This document shows positions 17,058 to 26,800 of a stretch of DNA of 64,000 bases, in pieces; the first letter of the stretch is position 1, and every line of letters begins with the position of its first letter. Both the position numbers and the translations under genes were made by a program. The stretch is from Streptomyces sp. NBC_01116 (GTDB lineage: Bacteria > Actinomycetota > Actinomycetes > Streptomycetales > Streptomycetaceae). The DNA lies in contig NZ_CP108644.1 in NCBI RefSeq assembly GCF_041435495.1, positions 806,001 to 870,000 on the forward strand, given 5' to 3'. The notes beneath the pieces are model-generated. The model saw nothing but the letters and a program-made list of their open reading frames with translations. It searched no databases and was not told the origin of the DNA.

Positions 17058-18563
17058 TCAGGCGCGTGTCGACGCCGCGTAGGGAGCGTGGCTCAGCGGG
17101 CTCACGAGCTGGGCGAGGGCACGTTCCAGGTCGTGGAGGTGGGCCAGAGCGGGTTCGGTCGCGGTGGAGTGACGCACGCGGACGGGCACGGTGGGGACCG
17201 CGCCGGGACGGGGCGCGGTGAGGATCTCCACCGCCGCCTCGACACGGGAGCACGCGGCGGACAGCCGTGCGTCGTGCGAGGCGTCCGGGTCGGCGGCGAT
17301 CGAGGCCAGGCCCCGGACCTCGGTCACGCAGTCGTCCAGCAGCGCGATCACCTGGCGGGCGCGCGCCTTGCGGGCCGGCAACGGGTTCAAGGGGTGCACC
17401 AGCGGCGCGAGGGAGAGCCGGACCCGGCCGAGCAGCACCTCCAGTTCGGCGACGCGGGGGCCTGGGTCGGCGAGCGTCGAGCCGGCGAGCCGGTCGGCCG
17501 CCTCGGCCGTGCAGGCGTGGACGCACCGCAGGGCCTTCTGGATCCACGCGTCGGTGATGGCGTGGGTGGTGACGGGGAGGACCAGCAGCACGGCGAGCAC
17601 CGCGCCGAGCGAGCCGACGGCGGTCTCCGCGACGCGCAGCCAGAGCAGGGCGGCGTCCAGGACGCCCAGCACGCCGTAGAGCATGCCGGCCATCACCGTC
17701 ACGAAGAACATCATCCAGCTGTACGAGACCGCCGCCGTGTAGAAGATGCCGAAGACGCTGACCGCGACGACGGCGGCGGTCGGGGCTCCCGCGCCGTCGA
17801 GCGGGAGGGCCACGGCGAAGCCAGCGACGATGCCGATCACGGTGCCCAGGACCCGCCGGAATCCCCGTACGAGCGTCTCGCCGCGCGAGGTGGTGTTCAC
17901 GAAGACCCACCAGGTGGCGCCCACGGCCCAGTACCACCGCTGGTCGGACAGGACCTGCCCCAGCCCGAGCGCGAAGGCTCCGCCCAGGGTGGCCTGGACG
18001 GCCTGCCGGGTGGTGATGCGCAGCGGTCCCGGGCCCTGCGGGGGAGCGGGCGCGGCCGCGACGGGCAGCCGCCGCTCGTAGCACCACAGGCCGAAGCGCA
18101 CGGTGGACGAGGCGCCCAGGGACAGCAGCACCGCGGCGTACAGCTCGGGCAGTTGGCCGGGCACGGTGTGCAGGAACTGGGCGGCGAAGAACATCATGAA
18201 CGCGAAGACGCCCAGCGCGTGCCCGCGCGGCCCCCAGCGCCGGGCGTACACGCCCGCCCCCATCACGGCGAGGAAGCTCAGGTCGCGGGCGACCGGCTGG
18301 TCGTGCAGCGCGGCGGCCAGGGCGAGGACCGGCAGTCCGACGGCCGGGAGCAGGGCCGTGGTGACCGCCTGGCCCCGGACCGTCGGGTCGGTCACGGTGA
18401 ACAGGGCGAGCAGCGCCGCGAGGCCGCCCGTGATGGCCGCCACCAGCGAGTGCCCGGCGAAGCCGCACAGCGCGACCGCCAGGCTGATGCCGAGAACGCC
18501 ACGGCCGGCGAAGCGCAGCCGCACCCGCCCCGGGTCCGGCGCCACGAACACCCTCTTCAGCAC
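17058..18563 (-). CDS. FUSC family transporter (fusaric-acid-resistance/aromatic exporter type)
   Basis: Inner-membrane protein of about 501 aa. It has the usual two membrane halves: about six helices at residues 20-140 (LGISLAVALCGFAGHSLVAAI, GGLAALLALFTV, VMGAGVYARRWGPRG, ALGVFAFMMFFAAQFLH) and six more at about 190-345 around WYWAVGATWWVFVNTTSRGETLVRGFRRVLGTVIG, the FUSC signature. The remaining 150 residues are a cytosolic helical domain. Start GTG 18563 has GGAAGGGG upstream; an in-frame ATG at 18599 lies directly behind a terminator-like hairpin and lacks a ribosome site. It probably exports aromatic acids; substrate unproven. Confidence 0.82.
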   Translation of the reverse strand: MLKRVFVAPDPGRVRLRFAGRGVLGISLAVALCGFAGHSLVAAITGGLAALLALFTVTDPTVRGQAVTTALLPAVGLPVLALAAALHDQPVARDLSFLAVMGAGVYARRWGPRGHALGVFAFMMFFAAQFLHTVPGQLPELYAAVLLSLGASSTVRFGLWCYERRLPVAAAPAPPQGPGPLRITTRQAVQATLGGAFALGLGQVLSDQRWYWAVGATWWVFVNTTSRGETLVRGFRRVLGTVIGIVAGFAVALPLDGAGAPTAAVVAVSVFGIFYTAAVSYSWMMFFVTVMAGMLYGVLGVLDAALLWLRVAETAVGSLGAVLAVLLVLPVTTHAITDAWIQKALRCVHACTAEAADRLAGSTLADPGPRVAELEVLLGRVRLSLAPLVHPLNPLPARKARARQVIALLDDCVTEVRGLASIAADPDASHDARLSAACSRVEAAVEILTAPRPGAVPTVPVRVRHSTATEPALAHLHDLERALAQLVSPLSHAPYAASTRA

Positions 18564-18599
18564 ACTTCCGCCCCTTCCGCGTCTCCGCAGAACTCGCAT

Positions 18600-18629
18600 G
18601 AAAAAGGCGCCGCGGAAGTCCGCAGCGCC
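18600..18629 (-). terminator. Intrinsic terminator/attenuator in the FUSC leader
   Basis: On the minus strand GGCGC-U-GCGGA pairs with UCCGC-G-GCGCC (11 bp, including one U-G pair) and is followed at once by five U residues. The mismatch is a wobble pair only in minus-strand RNA, so the element is built for that strand. No minus-strand gene lies upstream, and the hairpin ends 37 nt before the FUSC GTG, so it fits a regulated leader terminator. Confidence 0.65.
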
Positions 18630-18854
18630 ATCGATGGATCCATTGCAGCATCTATCGGGCCCTTGGATCAAACCGGGAGGAGAACCATGTACCAACGGCC
18701 CAGTAGATCGTGCGAACGTTCGGCCATCAACGTGCCAACGGACCACCATGGCGAGCACCCTCGCACGAACGGCGGACGCACACACCGGACGGCCGGGCTC
18801 CGGTTCGAGGGGCGGGAGGGATGTGAGTACGCGTCGGCGGCGCACGATGCCGAC

Positions 18855-19178
18855 ATGGACAGGGACACGCGCGCGGACGGGATCCGGGAAGGGCGCGAGC
18901 CGCGGAGCGGCGGAGCGAACCTCCTGGTGTTCCTGGCCCTGCTGCCGCTCGACGCGCTCGCCGGCGGCTACGCCTGGCTCGCGGTCGGCATCGGCGGCTG
19001 GGCCGACGCGCACAACGGGGTGGAAGCGACCGTTCCGGCGATGGAGCTGATGGCGAGCTGCGGCGTGCCGGCGGCCGCGGGACTGGCCCTGTGCCGGGGG
19101 CGCTACCGGGGCGCCGCCGTGGCCCAGTCCGTCCTGACAGCCGCGCTGATGACCTGGCTGCTGTCCTCCTACGGCTGA
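18855..19178 (+). CDS. Small hypothetical membrane protein, 107 aa
   Basis: Protein with two to three hydrophobic segments: LLVFLALLPLDALAGGYAWLAVGIGG, ELMASCGVPAAAGLALC and AAVAQSVLTAALMTWLLSSYG, after a charged N-terminus. Family not recognised. The start is uncertain. ATG 18855 has no clear ribosome site, whereas an in-frame ATG at 18687 has an excellent GGGAGGAGA but would add 56 residues with weak third-position GC and no visible domain. The interval 18564-18854 otherwise holds the FUSC leader. Confidence 0.6.
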   Translation: MDRDTRADGIREGREPRSGGANLLVFLALLPLDALAGGYAWLAVGIGGWADAHNGVEATVPAMELMASCGVPAAAGLALCRGRYRGAAVAQSVLTAALMTWLLSSYG

Positions 19179-19269
19179 CGTCCCGCCCCACCGCCCCGGC
19201 GGCGCACTCCCTCGCGGCCTGGGTAGAGTCGGGGCCGCACCGGACGGCTCGGAAGGAGACCTGCGGACC

Positions 19270-19779
19270 ATGGCGGTGGACGCTCTCGACACCCGGATCC
19301 TGCGCCTGCTGATCGAGCAGCCGCGCACCAGCGCCCGGGAGTACGCGCGCATCCTCGGGGTGGCCCGCGGCACGTTGCAGGCCCGGCTCGACCGGCTGGA
19401 GCGGGACGGGGTGATCACCGGTACCGGGCCGACCCTCTCCCCCGCCGCGCTCGGCCATCCCGTGCTCGCCTTCGTCCACCTGGAGGTCACACAGGGGCAT
19501 CTGGTCGAGGTGGGCGACGCCCTGGCGGCCGTCCCCGAGATCATCGAGGCGTTCTCCACGACGGGCGGGGGCGATCTGCTGACCCGCGTCGTCGCCCGGG
19601 ACGCCGGGCACCTGGAGGACGTGATCCAACGGCTGATCCAGCTCCCGGGGGTCGTCAGGACCCGGACCGACGTGGCGCTCCGCGAGCGGGTGGCACACCG
19701 CATGCTGCCGCTGGTGGAATCCGTGGGGCGCGCGGCGGGCGACCGGGACCGGCCGGGTCCCGCGCCCGGTCAGGGGTGA
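19270..19779 (+). CDS. Lrp/AsnC family transcriptional regulator
   Basis: Regulator of 169 aa. The N-terminal helix-turn-helix is DALDTRILRLLIEQPRTSAREYARILGVARGTLQARLDRLERDGVI (residues 4-49), and the ligand-binding RAM domain follows (HPVLAFVHLEVTQGHLVEVGDALAAVPEIIEAFSTTGGGDLLTRVVARD). Such proteins sense amino acids and oligomerise. GAAGGAG lies eleven bases before the ATG. No transporter or catabolic gene is adjacent, so the regulon cannot be inferred. Confidence 0.9.
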   Translation: MAVDALDTRILRLLIEQPRTSAREYARILGVARGTLQARLDRLERDGVITGTGPTLSPAALGHPVLAFVHLEVTQGHLVEVGDALAAVPEIIEAFSTTGGGDLLTRVVARDAGHLEDVIQRLIQLPGVVRTRTDVALRERVAHRMLPLVESVGRAAGDRDRPGPAPGQG

Positions 19780-19816
19780 CCGGGCCCGCTGCCGCGGGCT
19801 GCGGCATGCTGGGGCC

Positions 19817-20509
19817 ATGACGTCCCGCCCCGTGACCGCGCCCGGCCCCCACGTGATCTTCGATCTCGACGGGACGCTGGTGGACAGCGAGCCGAACTAC
19901 TACGAGGCGGGGCGCCGGCTGCTCGCCCGGTACGGGGTGCGGGACTTCGACTGGGAGGCCCACACCCGGTTCATCGGCATCGGCACCCGGGAGACGCTGA
20001 CCGTCCTGCGCGCGGAGTACGGGATCGACGCCCCGGTCGAGGAGTTGCTCGCCGGGAAGAACGCCCTGTATCTGGAGCTCGCCGGGGCGTCGACGGAGGT
20101 CTTCCCGCAGATGCGGGTCCTCGTGGAGCGCCTGCACGCGGCCGGGGTGCCGATGGCGGTGGCCTCCGGTTCGTCCCGGGCCGCGATCGGGGCGGTGCTC
20201 GCGGTGACCGGGCTCGACGCCTGCATCCCGCTGTACGTCTCCGCCGAGGAGGTCGCGCACGGCAAGCCGGAGCCCGACGTGTTCCTGGAGACGGCCCGGC
20301 GGATGGGGGCGGAGCCGGCGGACTGCGTCGTGCTGGAGGACGCCCCTCCCGGAGCGGCGGCCGCGCACGCGGCGGGCATGCGGTGCCTCGCCGTCCCCTA
20401 TGTGCCGGAGACGGCGTCCGACCCGGCGTTCGGAACCGCCGAACTGCTGTTCAGGGGTGGGCAGTCCGCGTTCACGGCCGATGCCGCGTACCGTCGGCTG
20501 CTCGGCTGA
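19817..20509 (+). CDS. HAD-IA family phosphatase (beta-phosphoglucomutase/GS1 type)
   Basis: Cytosolic HAD hydrolase of 230 aa. Motif I DLDGTLVDSEPNYYEAGRRLL (residues 15-35) has both Asp, so the phosphatase chemistry is intact. A helical cap follows, with motif II MAVASGSSRAAI, Lys in HGKPEPDVFLETA and motif III CVVLEDAPPGAAAAHAAGM. This pattern is that of GS1-like phosphatases and phosphoglucomutases. Substrate unknown. CATGCT six bases before the ATG may be a -10 box for a leaderless mRNA. Confidence 0.88.
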   Translation: MTSRPVTAPGPHVIFDLDGTLVDSEPNYYEAGRRLLARYGVRDFDWEAHTRFIGIGTRETLTVLRAEYGIDAPVEELLAGKNALYLELAGASTEVFPQMRVLVERLHAAGVPMAVASGSSRAAIGAVLAVTGLDACIPLYVSAEEVAHGKPEPDVFLETARRMGAEPADCVVLEDAPPGAAAAHAAGMRCLAVPYVPETASDPAFGTAELLFRGGQSAFTADAAYRRLLG

Positions 20510-20724
20510 CCCGGGGTCCGGCGGGCGCTCCCGGCGCCGGGGCGGGCGAGGATGTGTACCGGGCCGTCAGCAGAGCCCGGCGAATGGACCGTCGGGGCAT
20601 CGGGGCTCCGCCGGACCGATATCCTGATCATGTCATTCGCCGCTCCGCCCAGGACTGCACCGGAGACCGGGAACCACGGGGCCCGGCAGCCGGAGCGGGC
20701 CCACAATTCGAGATAGGTGTACAG

Positions 20725-21987
20725 GTGCTGGTAGCTGGTCGGTACCGATTGGTATCCCCCATCGGTCGTGGCGGCATGGGCGAGGTGTGGCGTGCCACGG
20801 ACGAGGTGCTGGGACGCGCCGTGGCCGTGAAGCTGCTGCTGGGGGACCAGGCGGACGCCTCGTCGACCGCCCGCTTCCGGCTGGAGGCGCAGACCGCCGC
20901 CCGGTTGAGCCACCCGCACCTGGTGGCCGTGTTCGACTTCGGGGCCTGGGAGGACCGGTTCTTCCTGGTGATGGAGCTGGTCGAGGGGCAGAGCCTCGGA
21001 GACCTGCTCGCCGCCCAGGAGCGGGTCCATCCCGAACAGGTCGCCCTGATCGCGGGCCAGGCGGCCGCCGGGCTGGCCGCCGCGCACCGCCAGGGCATCG
21101 TCCACCGCGACATCAAGCCGGGCAACCTGATGCTGGACGCGGACGGTTCGGTGAAGATCGGCGACTTCGGGATCGCCCAGTTCGTCGACGACCCCTCGAC
21201 CGCGCTGACGACGGCCGGTCACATCGTCGGCACGAGCCTCTACCTGGCCCCCGAGCGGGCCCTGGGGCGTACCGCCGACTCCGCGTCCGACATGTACTCC
21301 CTGGGCTGCGTCATCTATCAACTGCTGCTCGGGCAGCCCCCGTTCCGCTCCGACACGGCGACCGCGACGCTGTACCAGCACGTCGACACCCCGCCGGTCC
21401 CGCTGCGGCAGCGCGGCGTGGAGATCTCCGCCGCCTTCGACTCGTATCTCCTCGGGCTGCTGGCCAAGCAGCCGGAGGAACGGCCCACCGCGCAGCAGGT
21501 CTCCGACTGGTTCCGCACCGACGCCTGGCGCGGCCGGCCGGAGCCGCTCCCCCTGCAGACGCCCACGTCCCACCGGGCGTCGGCGCCCATGGCCCCGACG
21601 TCCTCCCCCGCCGCGCCGCCGGCGCCGGCCGGCCCGACGACGTACCGGCTCCCGGGGCCCACGGGGCGAAGACGGCAGGCGCCGACCCGGTCGGCTCCGG
21701 CCCGTCGCCGCAGTACCCGTGAGGCGATACGGCGGCGGCCGAGGGTGGCCAGCGCCATCGCGGGCACGGCGACGTTCCTGGCCGCCGTGTATCTCGGAAT
21801 GATCCTGTTCTCCCCGGACTCCAGCTCCGCCGGTACGCCGGATCAGAGTCCCTCCTCGGGTCCCTCGCAGGACGTGGGCGACGGTGGCGGGCAGCAGCAG
21901 GACCAACAAGGCCAGCAGGACCAGCAAAGCCGACCAGGCCAGCGGGACGGCGGCTCGCAGGGCGAGGACGACGAGCAGGACGACTGA
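20725..21987 (+). CDS. Membrane-anchored Ser/Thr protein kinase (PknB type)
   Basis: Kinase of 420 aa. The Gly loop IGRGGMGEVW (about residues 12-21) is followed by Lys in VAVKLLL, the catalytic loop HRDIKPGNLM, the metal motif IGDFGIA, the activation segment with TTAGHIVGTSLYLAPERAL, and DMYSLGCVIYQLL. After the kinase domain comes a Pro/Ala-rich juxtamembrane stretch, one transmembrane helix (about 345-365) and a short outside tail rich in Gln, Gly and Asp with no PASTA repeat. So the sensor is only a disordered tail. Start GTG 20725 begins VLVAGRYRLV. A terminator hairpin follows. Confidence 0.9.
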   Translation: MLVAGRYRLVSPIGRGGMGEVWRATDEVLGRAVAVKLLLGDQADASSTARFRLEAQTAARLSHPHLVAVFDFGAWEDRFFLVMELVEGQSLGDLLAAQERVHPEQVALIAGQAAAGLAAAHRQGIVHRDIKPGNLMLDADGSVKIGDFGIAQFVDDPSTALTTAGHIVGTSLYLAPERALGRTADSASDMYSLGCVIYQLLLGQPPFRSDTATATLYQHVDTPPVPLRQRGVEISAAFDSYLLGLLAKQPEERPTAQQVSDWFRTDAWRGRPEPLPLQTPTSHRASAPMAPTSSPAAPPAPAGPTTYRLPGPTGRRRQAPTRSAPARRRSTREAIRRRPRVASAIAGTATFLAAVYLGMILFSPDSSSAGTPDQSPSSGPSQDVGDGGGQQQDQQGQQDQQSRPGQRDGGSQGEDDEQDD

Positions 21988-22057
21988 CTCCCGCGCGGAT
22001 CGACCGGTCGTACGGTCCCGCACCGGTCTCGACGCTCACCGCGCGGACGGGTCGGGG

Positions 22058-22093
22058 GTGGACGGCGGCAGGAGCACCTCTGCCGCCGTCCAC
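22058..22093. terminator. Hairpin between kinase and GH16 genes
   Basis: GTGGACGGCGGCAG pairs with CTGCCGCCGTCCAC (14 bp) around an eight-base loop and is followed by GTTT. It lies between convergent genes and can serve both. Confidence 0.7.
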
Positions 22094-22122
22094 GTTTCGG
22101 GGCCGCCCCGGGGGGCCGGCGA

Positions 22123-23031
22123 TCAGTCGCCGGTCGTCACACGGACGTGGTCGATGACCATCTGCTGCGGGAACTGTGTGCTGCCGTCGGGGTCGCCGGG
22201 CCAGTAGCCGCCGACCGCGAGGTTCAGGATGAGGAAGAACGGCTTGTTGAACACCCACTGATGGCCGCCCAGGTCGGCCGGGGTGCGCCGCTGGAAGACC
22301 TGGCCGTCGACGGACCAGGTGATGGAGTCGGGCGCCCAGTCGATGGCGAAGGTGTGGAAGTCGTCGGCGAACGCCTGCCCGTTCGGCAGCGTGTACGCGG
22401 CTCCGATGCCACCGGAGCCGGAGTATCCCGGGCCGTGCAGGGTGCCGTGGACGGTGCCGGGTTCGAAGCCGACGTTCTCCATCACGTCGATCTCGCCGCT
22501 GTTCGGCCAGCCGACGTCGCCGAAGTCGTCGCCCAGCATCCAGAACGCGGGCCAGATGCCCTGGCCGCGCGGGATCTTGATCCGGGCCTCGACCTGGCCG
22601 TAGGCGGCGGCGAACCTCCCGGAGGTGTTGAGCCGGGACGAGGTGTACTCGCACGCCCCGTACCAGCACGGGTAGTTGCCCGGGTTCTCCTTCCGGGCGG
22701 TGATCACGAGGTTGCCCCGGCCGTCGAGCGCGGCGTTGTCGTTGCCCGGGGTGTAGTACTGCCGCTCGTGGTTGTTGACGTTGTCGCCGGTCTCGGTCCG
22801 CCACTTGCCGCCGTCCACGGCGGCGCCGGCCGGTCCGTCGAACTGGTCCTCGAAGACGACGGCCTGCGCCCCGGGCCCGGGGGCCGGGGACCCGGCGGCG
22901 GGTGCGGCGGACGCGCCGCCGGGAAGTGCGGCCAGGACGGCGGAACAGCAGAGCAGCGCCGCCGTGCCGAGAGCGACGCGGCGGCGCCGGGAGACGCTGC
23001 GCGCCGTGGAGTGTGTGGGGTGCACGGTCAT
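22123..23031 (-). CDS. Secreted glycoside hydrolase family 16, beta-1,3-glucanase-like
   Basis: Extracellular enzyme of 302 aa. A Tat/Sec-type signal SVSRRRRVALGTAALLCCSAVLAAL is cleaved near residue 42. The GH16 catalytic motif is GEIDVMENVG (nucleophile and acid/base Glu) and typical surrounding strands include RQYYTPGNDNAALDGRGNLVITARKE, GQVEARIKIPRGQGIWPAFWMLG and FHTFAIDWAPDSITWSVDG. This matches bacterial laminarinases; no carbohydrate-binding domain follows. It would release glucose oligomers from beta-glucan. A good promoter lies about 100 bp upstream; start ATG 23031 has a weak ribosome site. Confidence 0.9.
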   Translation of the reverse strand: MTVHPTHSTARSVSRRRRVALGTAALLCCSAVLAALPGGASAAPAAGSPAPGPGAQAVVFEDQFDGPAGAAVDGGKWRTETGDNVNNHERQYYTPGNDNAALDGRGNLVITARKENPGNYPCWYGACEYTSSRLNTSGRFAAAYGQVEARIKIPRGQGIWPAFWMLGDDFGDVGWPNSGEIDVMENVGFEPGTVHGTLHGPGYSGSGGIGAAYTLPNGQAFADDFHTFAIDWAPDSITWSVDGQVFQRRTPADLGGHQWVFNKPFFLILNLAVGGYWPGDPDGSTQFPQQMVIDHVRVTTGD

Positions 23032-23124
23032 CACATCACTTCGCGTGGGGGCATGTGCATGACAGGTCGACGCCGAGAGGTGAACGGTTGGGGCGATCAC
23101 CTCGGGCGCATATTTCAATACTTG

Positions 23125-23153
23125 ATTTAAGGGAGTGCCGCAGGAGCCGTCAA
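23125..23153 (-). promoter_or_regulatory. Promoter of the GH16 gene
   Basis: On the minus strand TTGACG (23153-23148) and TTAAAT (23130-23125) are 17 bp apart, a good vegetative-type match. Just downstream, TCAA-TAC-TTGA forms a small inverted repeat that could hold a repressor. Confidence 0.5.
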
Positions 23154-23300
23154 TAACCTGGTCCGGACCGGAGGGGGAACGGCATGCCCCGGAGGCATAT
23201 GCGTCTGAAGGCAGCCGTCTCATCGTGCGGTTCGTCCCGGGCAGCCGCAGAGTGGACATATGGACCGGCGGGACGAACCAGGGCCTGAAGGGAGCACGAC

Positions 23301-23864
23301 GTGGAGAACGACGGCACACCGCGGCCCCGCTTCGTCGTGCAGATCCATGACGCGCGGCGCCTGCACTTCGACTTCCGGCTGGAGGTCGACGGCGTACTCA
23401 AGTCCTGGGCGGTCCCGCGCGGGCCCTCGGAGAACCCCAGCGACCGCCGGCTCGCCGTGCCCACGGAGGATCACGCCCTGGAGTACCGCGAGTTCGAAGG
23501 GGTGATCCCGCAGGGCGAGTCCGGCAGCGGCACGGTCATCGTCTGGGACCAGGGCACCTACCGGCCGCTCGGGCACGACGGACAGGGCGACTCCGTCCCC
23601 TTCTCCGAGTCCCTGGCGCTCGGCCACGCGACGTTCTGGCTGTACGGGTCGAAGCTGCACGGCGAGTTCGCGCTGACCCGCATCCAGAAGGGCGACGAGC
23701 CGGACGGCGGCGGCCACGAGGCGTGGCTGCTGATCAAGGCGAACGACCGCCTCGCCGTGCGCGGCAGGCCCGGTTCGCCCGACCCGTACCACGCCCGGTC
23801 CGCCCGTACGGGGCGGACACTGCACCAGGTCGCCGCCGCGGCGGCCCGGGGGCCCGGGGGCTGA
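23301..23864 (+). CDS. Stand-alone LigD-type 3'-phosphoesterase domain protein
   Basis: Protein of 187 aa matching the N-terminal phosphoesterase domain of bacterial NHEJ ligase LigD. Signature residues are in FVVQIHDARRLHFDFRLEVDGVLKSWAVPRGPS (about residues 10-42), TEDHALEYREFEGVIPQGESGSGTVIVWDQGTY and AWLLIKANDRLA. The domain trims 3'-phosphates or ribonucleotides at DNA ends. No ligase, primase or Ku gene is nearby. Start GTG 23301 follows AGGGAGC. It is convergent with the HEAT-repeat gene; the two stops are 34 bp apart. Confidence 0.87.
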   Translation: MENDGTPRPRFVVQIHDARRLHFDFRLEVDGVLKSWAVPRGPSENPSDRRLAVPTEDHALEYREFEGVIPQGESGSGTVIVWDQGTYRPLGHDGQGDSVPFSESLALGHATFWLYGSKLHGEFALTRIQKGDEPDGGGHEAWLLIKANDRLAVRGRPGSPDPYHARSARTGRTLHQVAAAAARGPGG

Positions 23865-23898
23865 CCGCGCGCCGCCGAACCGGCGCCCGTGCGCCCCG

Positions 23899-26800
23899 TC
23901 AGACCCCCGCTCCGGAGATCTCGGCCAGCACGTCCGCGTAGAGCGGCCGCCGGTCGGGCCGGGCGTGGGCCGCGGTCCTGCGCAGGACCGGGACCGCCGC
24001 GCCGCCGAAGCCGACGAGCGCGTCCCTGGCGGTCCTCCGGACGACCGGCCTCGCGTGGTCGAGGAGCCGGACGAGGTCGGGCAGCGCGGGCTCCCAGGCC
24101 GCGCGGGCGAGCGTCCGTGCCGCCATGCGCACCACGTCCGGCAGCGGATCGGACAGCAGGAGCGTGGTGAGCCGGGCATGGGTGTCCCGGTCGAACAGGG
24201 CGCGCGAGGTCCGGTGTGCGTGCAGGCGTACTCCTGCGCTCGGGTGGCTCAGCAACTCCTCCACCAGCGCGTGCACGTGCGGGTCCCGACCGGCTTCGGG
24301 CGCGTGCTCCTCGACGAGGCGGGTGAGAGCCTCGCGGGCCCGCTCGGGCGTGCCCGCGCGGGCGAGGTCGAGCAGTTCCGGCAGCGACGAACGGTCCGCC
24401 GGGGCGGCCGTCGTGCTCCGGAACGGGGTGCGCAGGGCATCGAGCGCGGCGGCGTCCTCGTGTTCGGACCCGGGGGTGCGCAACGGGCCGTCGACGAGGA
24501 CGAGGGCGTCGGCCAGGGCATCGCGGCCTTCGGTACGCAGCCGGTGCTCGGCCCTGGTCAGCCGGGGGGTGCGGAGCAGCCGCAGGCCGGTCAGCAGGTC
24601 GAGCAGCCCGAGGTCGCCCGCCTCGACGCGCGGCGCCAGGTGGTGGGCGAGGGCATCGGCGGGAACGTCGTGCAGCGTGGCACGGGCCGCCTCGTGCACA
24701 GCGGGCGAACCGTGTTCCCACCACCCGACGATCAGCGGGACGAGCGGGAGCAGCTCGTCCTCGGGCAGCCGGGCCGCAAAGCGCAGCGCCCGTTCGGGCA
24801 GCACCCCGCGGGCGGTCAGTTCCCCGACGGCGGGGTGCCGGGTGCCGCCCGCTGCGGCGTGGGCGTCGGCGGGACCCTCCGGGTGGGTGAGGAGATCCAG
24901 GGCGGCGGTGGCGGGGAGCACGTCGGCCCGGCCGCGCAGATACGCGCGCAGCACGGCGCGCGCCACCTCCGGCTCGGGCCAGTCGAGCAGGGCCCGCGCG
25001 GCGGCGGCCCGGCGGTCCGGCTTCTTCGCGTCCAGCATGGCCAGCAGCCGGGTGCGCTGGGCGGCCGACCGGGGCTGGTCGAGATCGTCCGCCCGCACCG
25101 GGCGCGACGGGCCGCCGGAGGCCGTGCGCGCCGCCCTGGTCTCGGCGATGGTCCACTCGGGTGCGTCGAGCGGCTGGAGCTCGGCCATCCAGTCGACGAG
25201 GCGCCCGCGCACGGCGGGCGCGGCACCCGGGTACGCGTCGACGAGCGCGGAGAGCAGTTCCCGGGACGTCGGCGGGGCGGAGCTACGCCCGGCGCCGTCC
25301 GTGCCGGTGGCACGCCGGGGTCCGGGTCCGGCGGCGACCTCGCGTCCCCGGAACTCCGCCAGCGCTGCGGGCGTCCGTACCGCCTCGGTCAACTCCTCTC
25401 GCCAGGAGCCCGGTTCATCGGCGATCGCCGACTCCTCCGGTACGCCGAAGGCCTCCCGGAGCACGGCGGGCGCGGCCCTCCAGGGATCGGCGCCGCGGTG
25501 GGCCGCGGCCAGGGCCCGGTCGAGGTCGGCGCGGACGAGCACCGCGCCCAGCTGTCGGAGCAGCGTGAGGGCCGAGGCGGCCGTCCCGGGCCGGGGCGGG
25601 CGGTCCGGGCCGGCGGGCGGCAGTGCGCGGAGTCCCTCGACGACGGTGAAACGCTGGACGGCGGACAGGTGCGGCGCGACGGCGTGCAGGACGTCGATCA
25701 GCTCTCCGGCCCACCCGGCCGCCGCTTCCACGGTTGTGGCGGGAGACCCGGCCGGCCCTCCCCCGCCCGTGGCGGCGTCGAACGCGTCGGCCACCGTGGC
25801 GGTGTGCCGGGCCAGCAGCGTCACCTCGTCGGCGGACCAGGGGCCCGGGCACAGACGTAGCGCACACCGCAGGAGGCGGCTGCGGAGCCCGGCCTCGACG
25901 GTGCCGCCGGCCAGGTCGAGCCAGCGGGCCAACAGGGCGCGCGCCGCCGGGCGTTCGTGGTCGGCGACGAGGCCCGGAGGTGCGGGACGCCGGGCGACGC
26001 GCAGGGCGAGTGCCGGGTCCCAGCCGGATCGCAGCAGGGCCGCCACCTCGGCGTCGGCTCCTTCCGGCGGCCCGCCCGGGGCGGCGGGCCGCGCCGGTAC
26101 ACCGTGCCGGGCCAGCGGTTCCGCCAGGTCCGCCACGGAACCGGCGGCGAGCCGCACCCCGCCGTCGGCGACGAGCGCCAGCAGGGCGGGGACGACCGGC
26201 GATCCCCCCACGTCGAGGGCGAGCACGGCGCGGGCGGTCACCTCCTGGTCGAGGGCGCGGAGCAGGAGGCGGCCGGTGCGCTCGTCGCGAGCCGCCTCGG
26301 CGGCGGCGAGGAGGGTCGCGGCGTAGGCACCGCCCACGACGGCGCGGAGCGCCCGTGTCAGCGCGGACCGCAGTCCCGGGTTGTCGTCGCGGCCGAGCGC
26401 CCGCAGGAGATGCGGGACGGCGGCCGGCGCGCCCGCGTGGAGCAGGGTGGCCGCCGCGGTCTTCCTGATGTTCGTGTTCGGGTGGTGGAGGCAGGCGGCG
26501 ACCGCCCCGCCCGCCCAGCGGGCCCGTGCCGCGCCCAGGGCCAGCAGGGCCGCGCGTACGGTCCGGATGTTCGGGTCGCGGGTCAGCGGGACGAGCGTCG
26601 CGGACAGCACCCGCGCGTCCTCGCCCGAGGCGTCGTGGGCCAGCAGGGCGATGACGTGCTTGCGCACGTGCGGGTCGCGGTCCCGCAGCAGGCGGTGCAC
26701 CCGGGCCCGGGTGGACGGGGTCGCCGGGACCTGGAGCAACGCCTTGAGCAGCACGGCCCGTTCGCCGCCGGTGAGCCCGGGCCGCTCCAGCAGGCCGAGC

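Noticed and set aside
16741..18651. Long frame on the FUSC strand starting MLQWIHRW at 18651
   Set aside because: Out of frame with the FUSC motifs; only its first codons lie in the leader, and the rest is an Arg/Pro-rich shadow.
18687..18854. N-terminal extension of the 107-aa membrane protein from ATG 18687
   Set aside because: Ribosome site is excellent but third-position GC is low and the translation is featureless; kept as an alternative only.
23965..25860. Long plus-strand frames antisense to the HEAT-repeat gene
   Set aside because: Low-complexity Arg/Gly-rich translation without start signals; the minus frame shows HEAT repeats.
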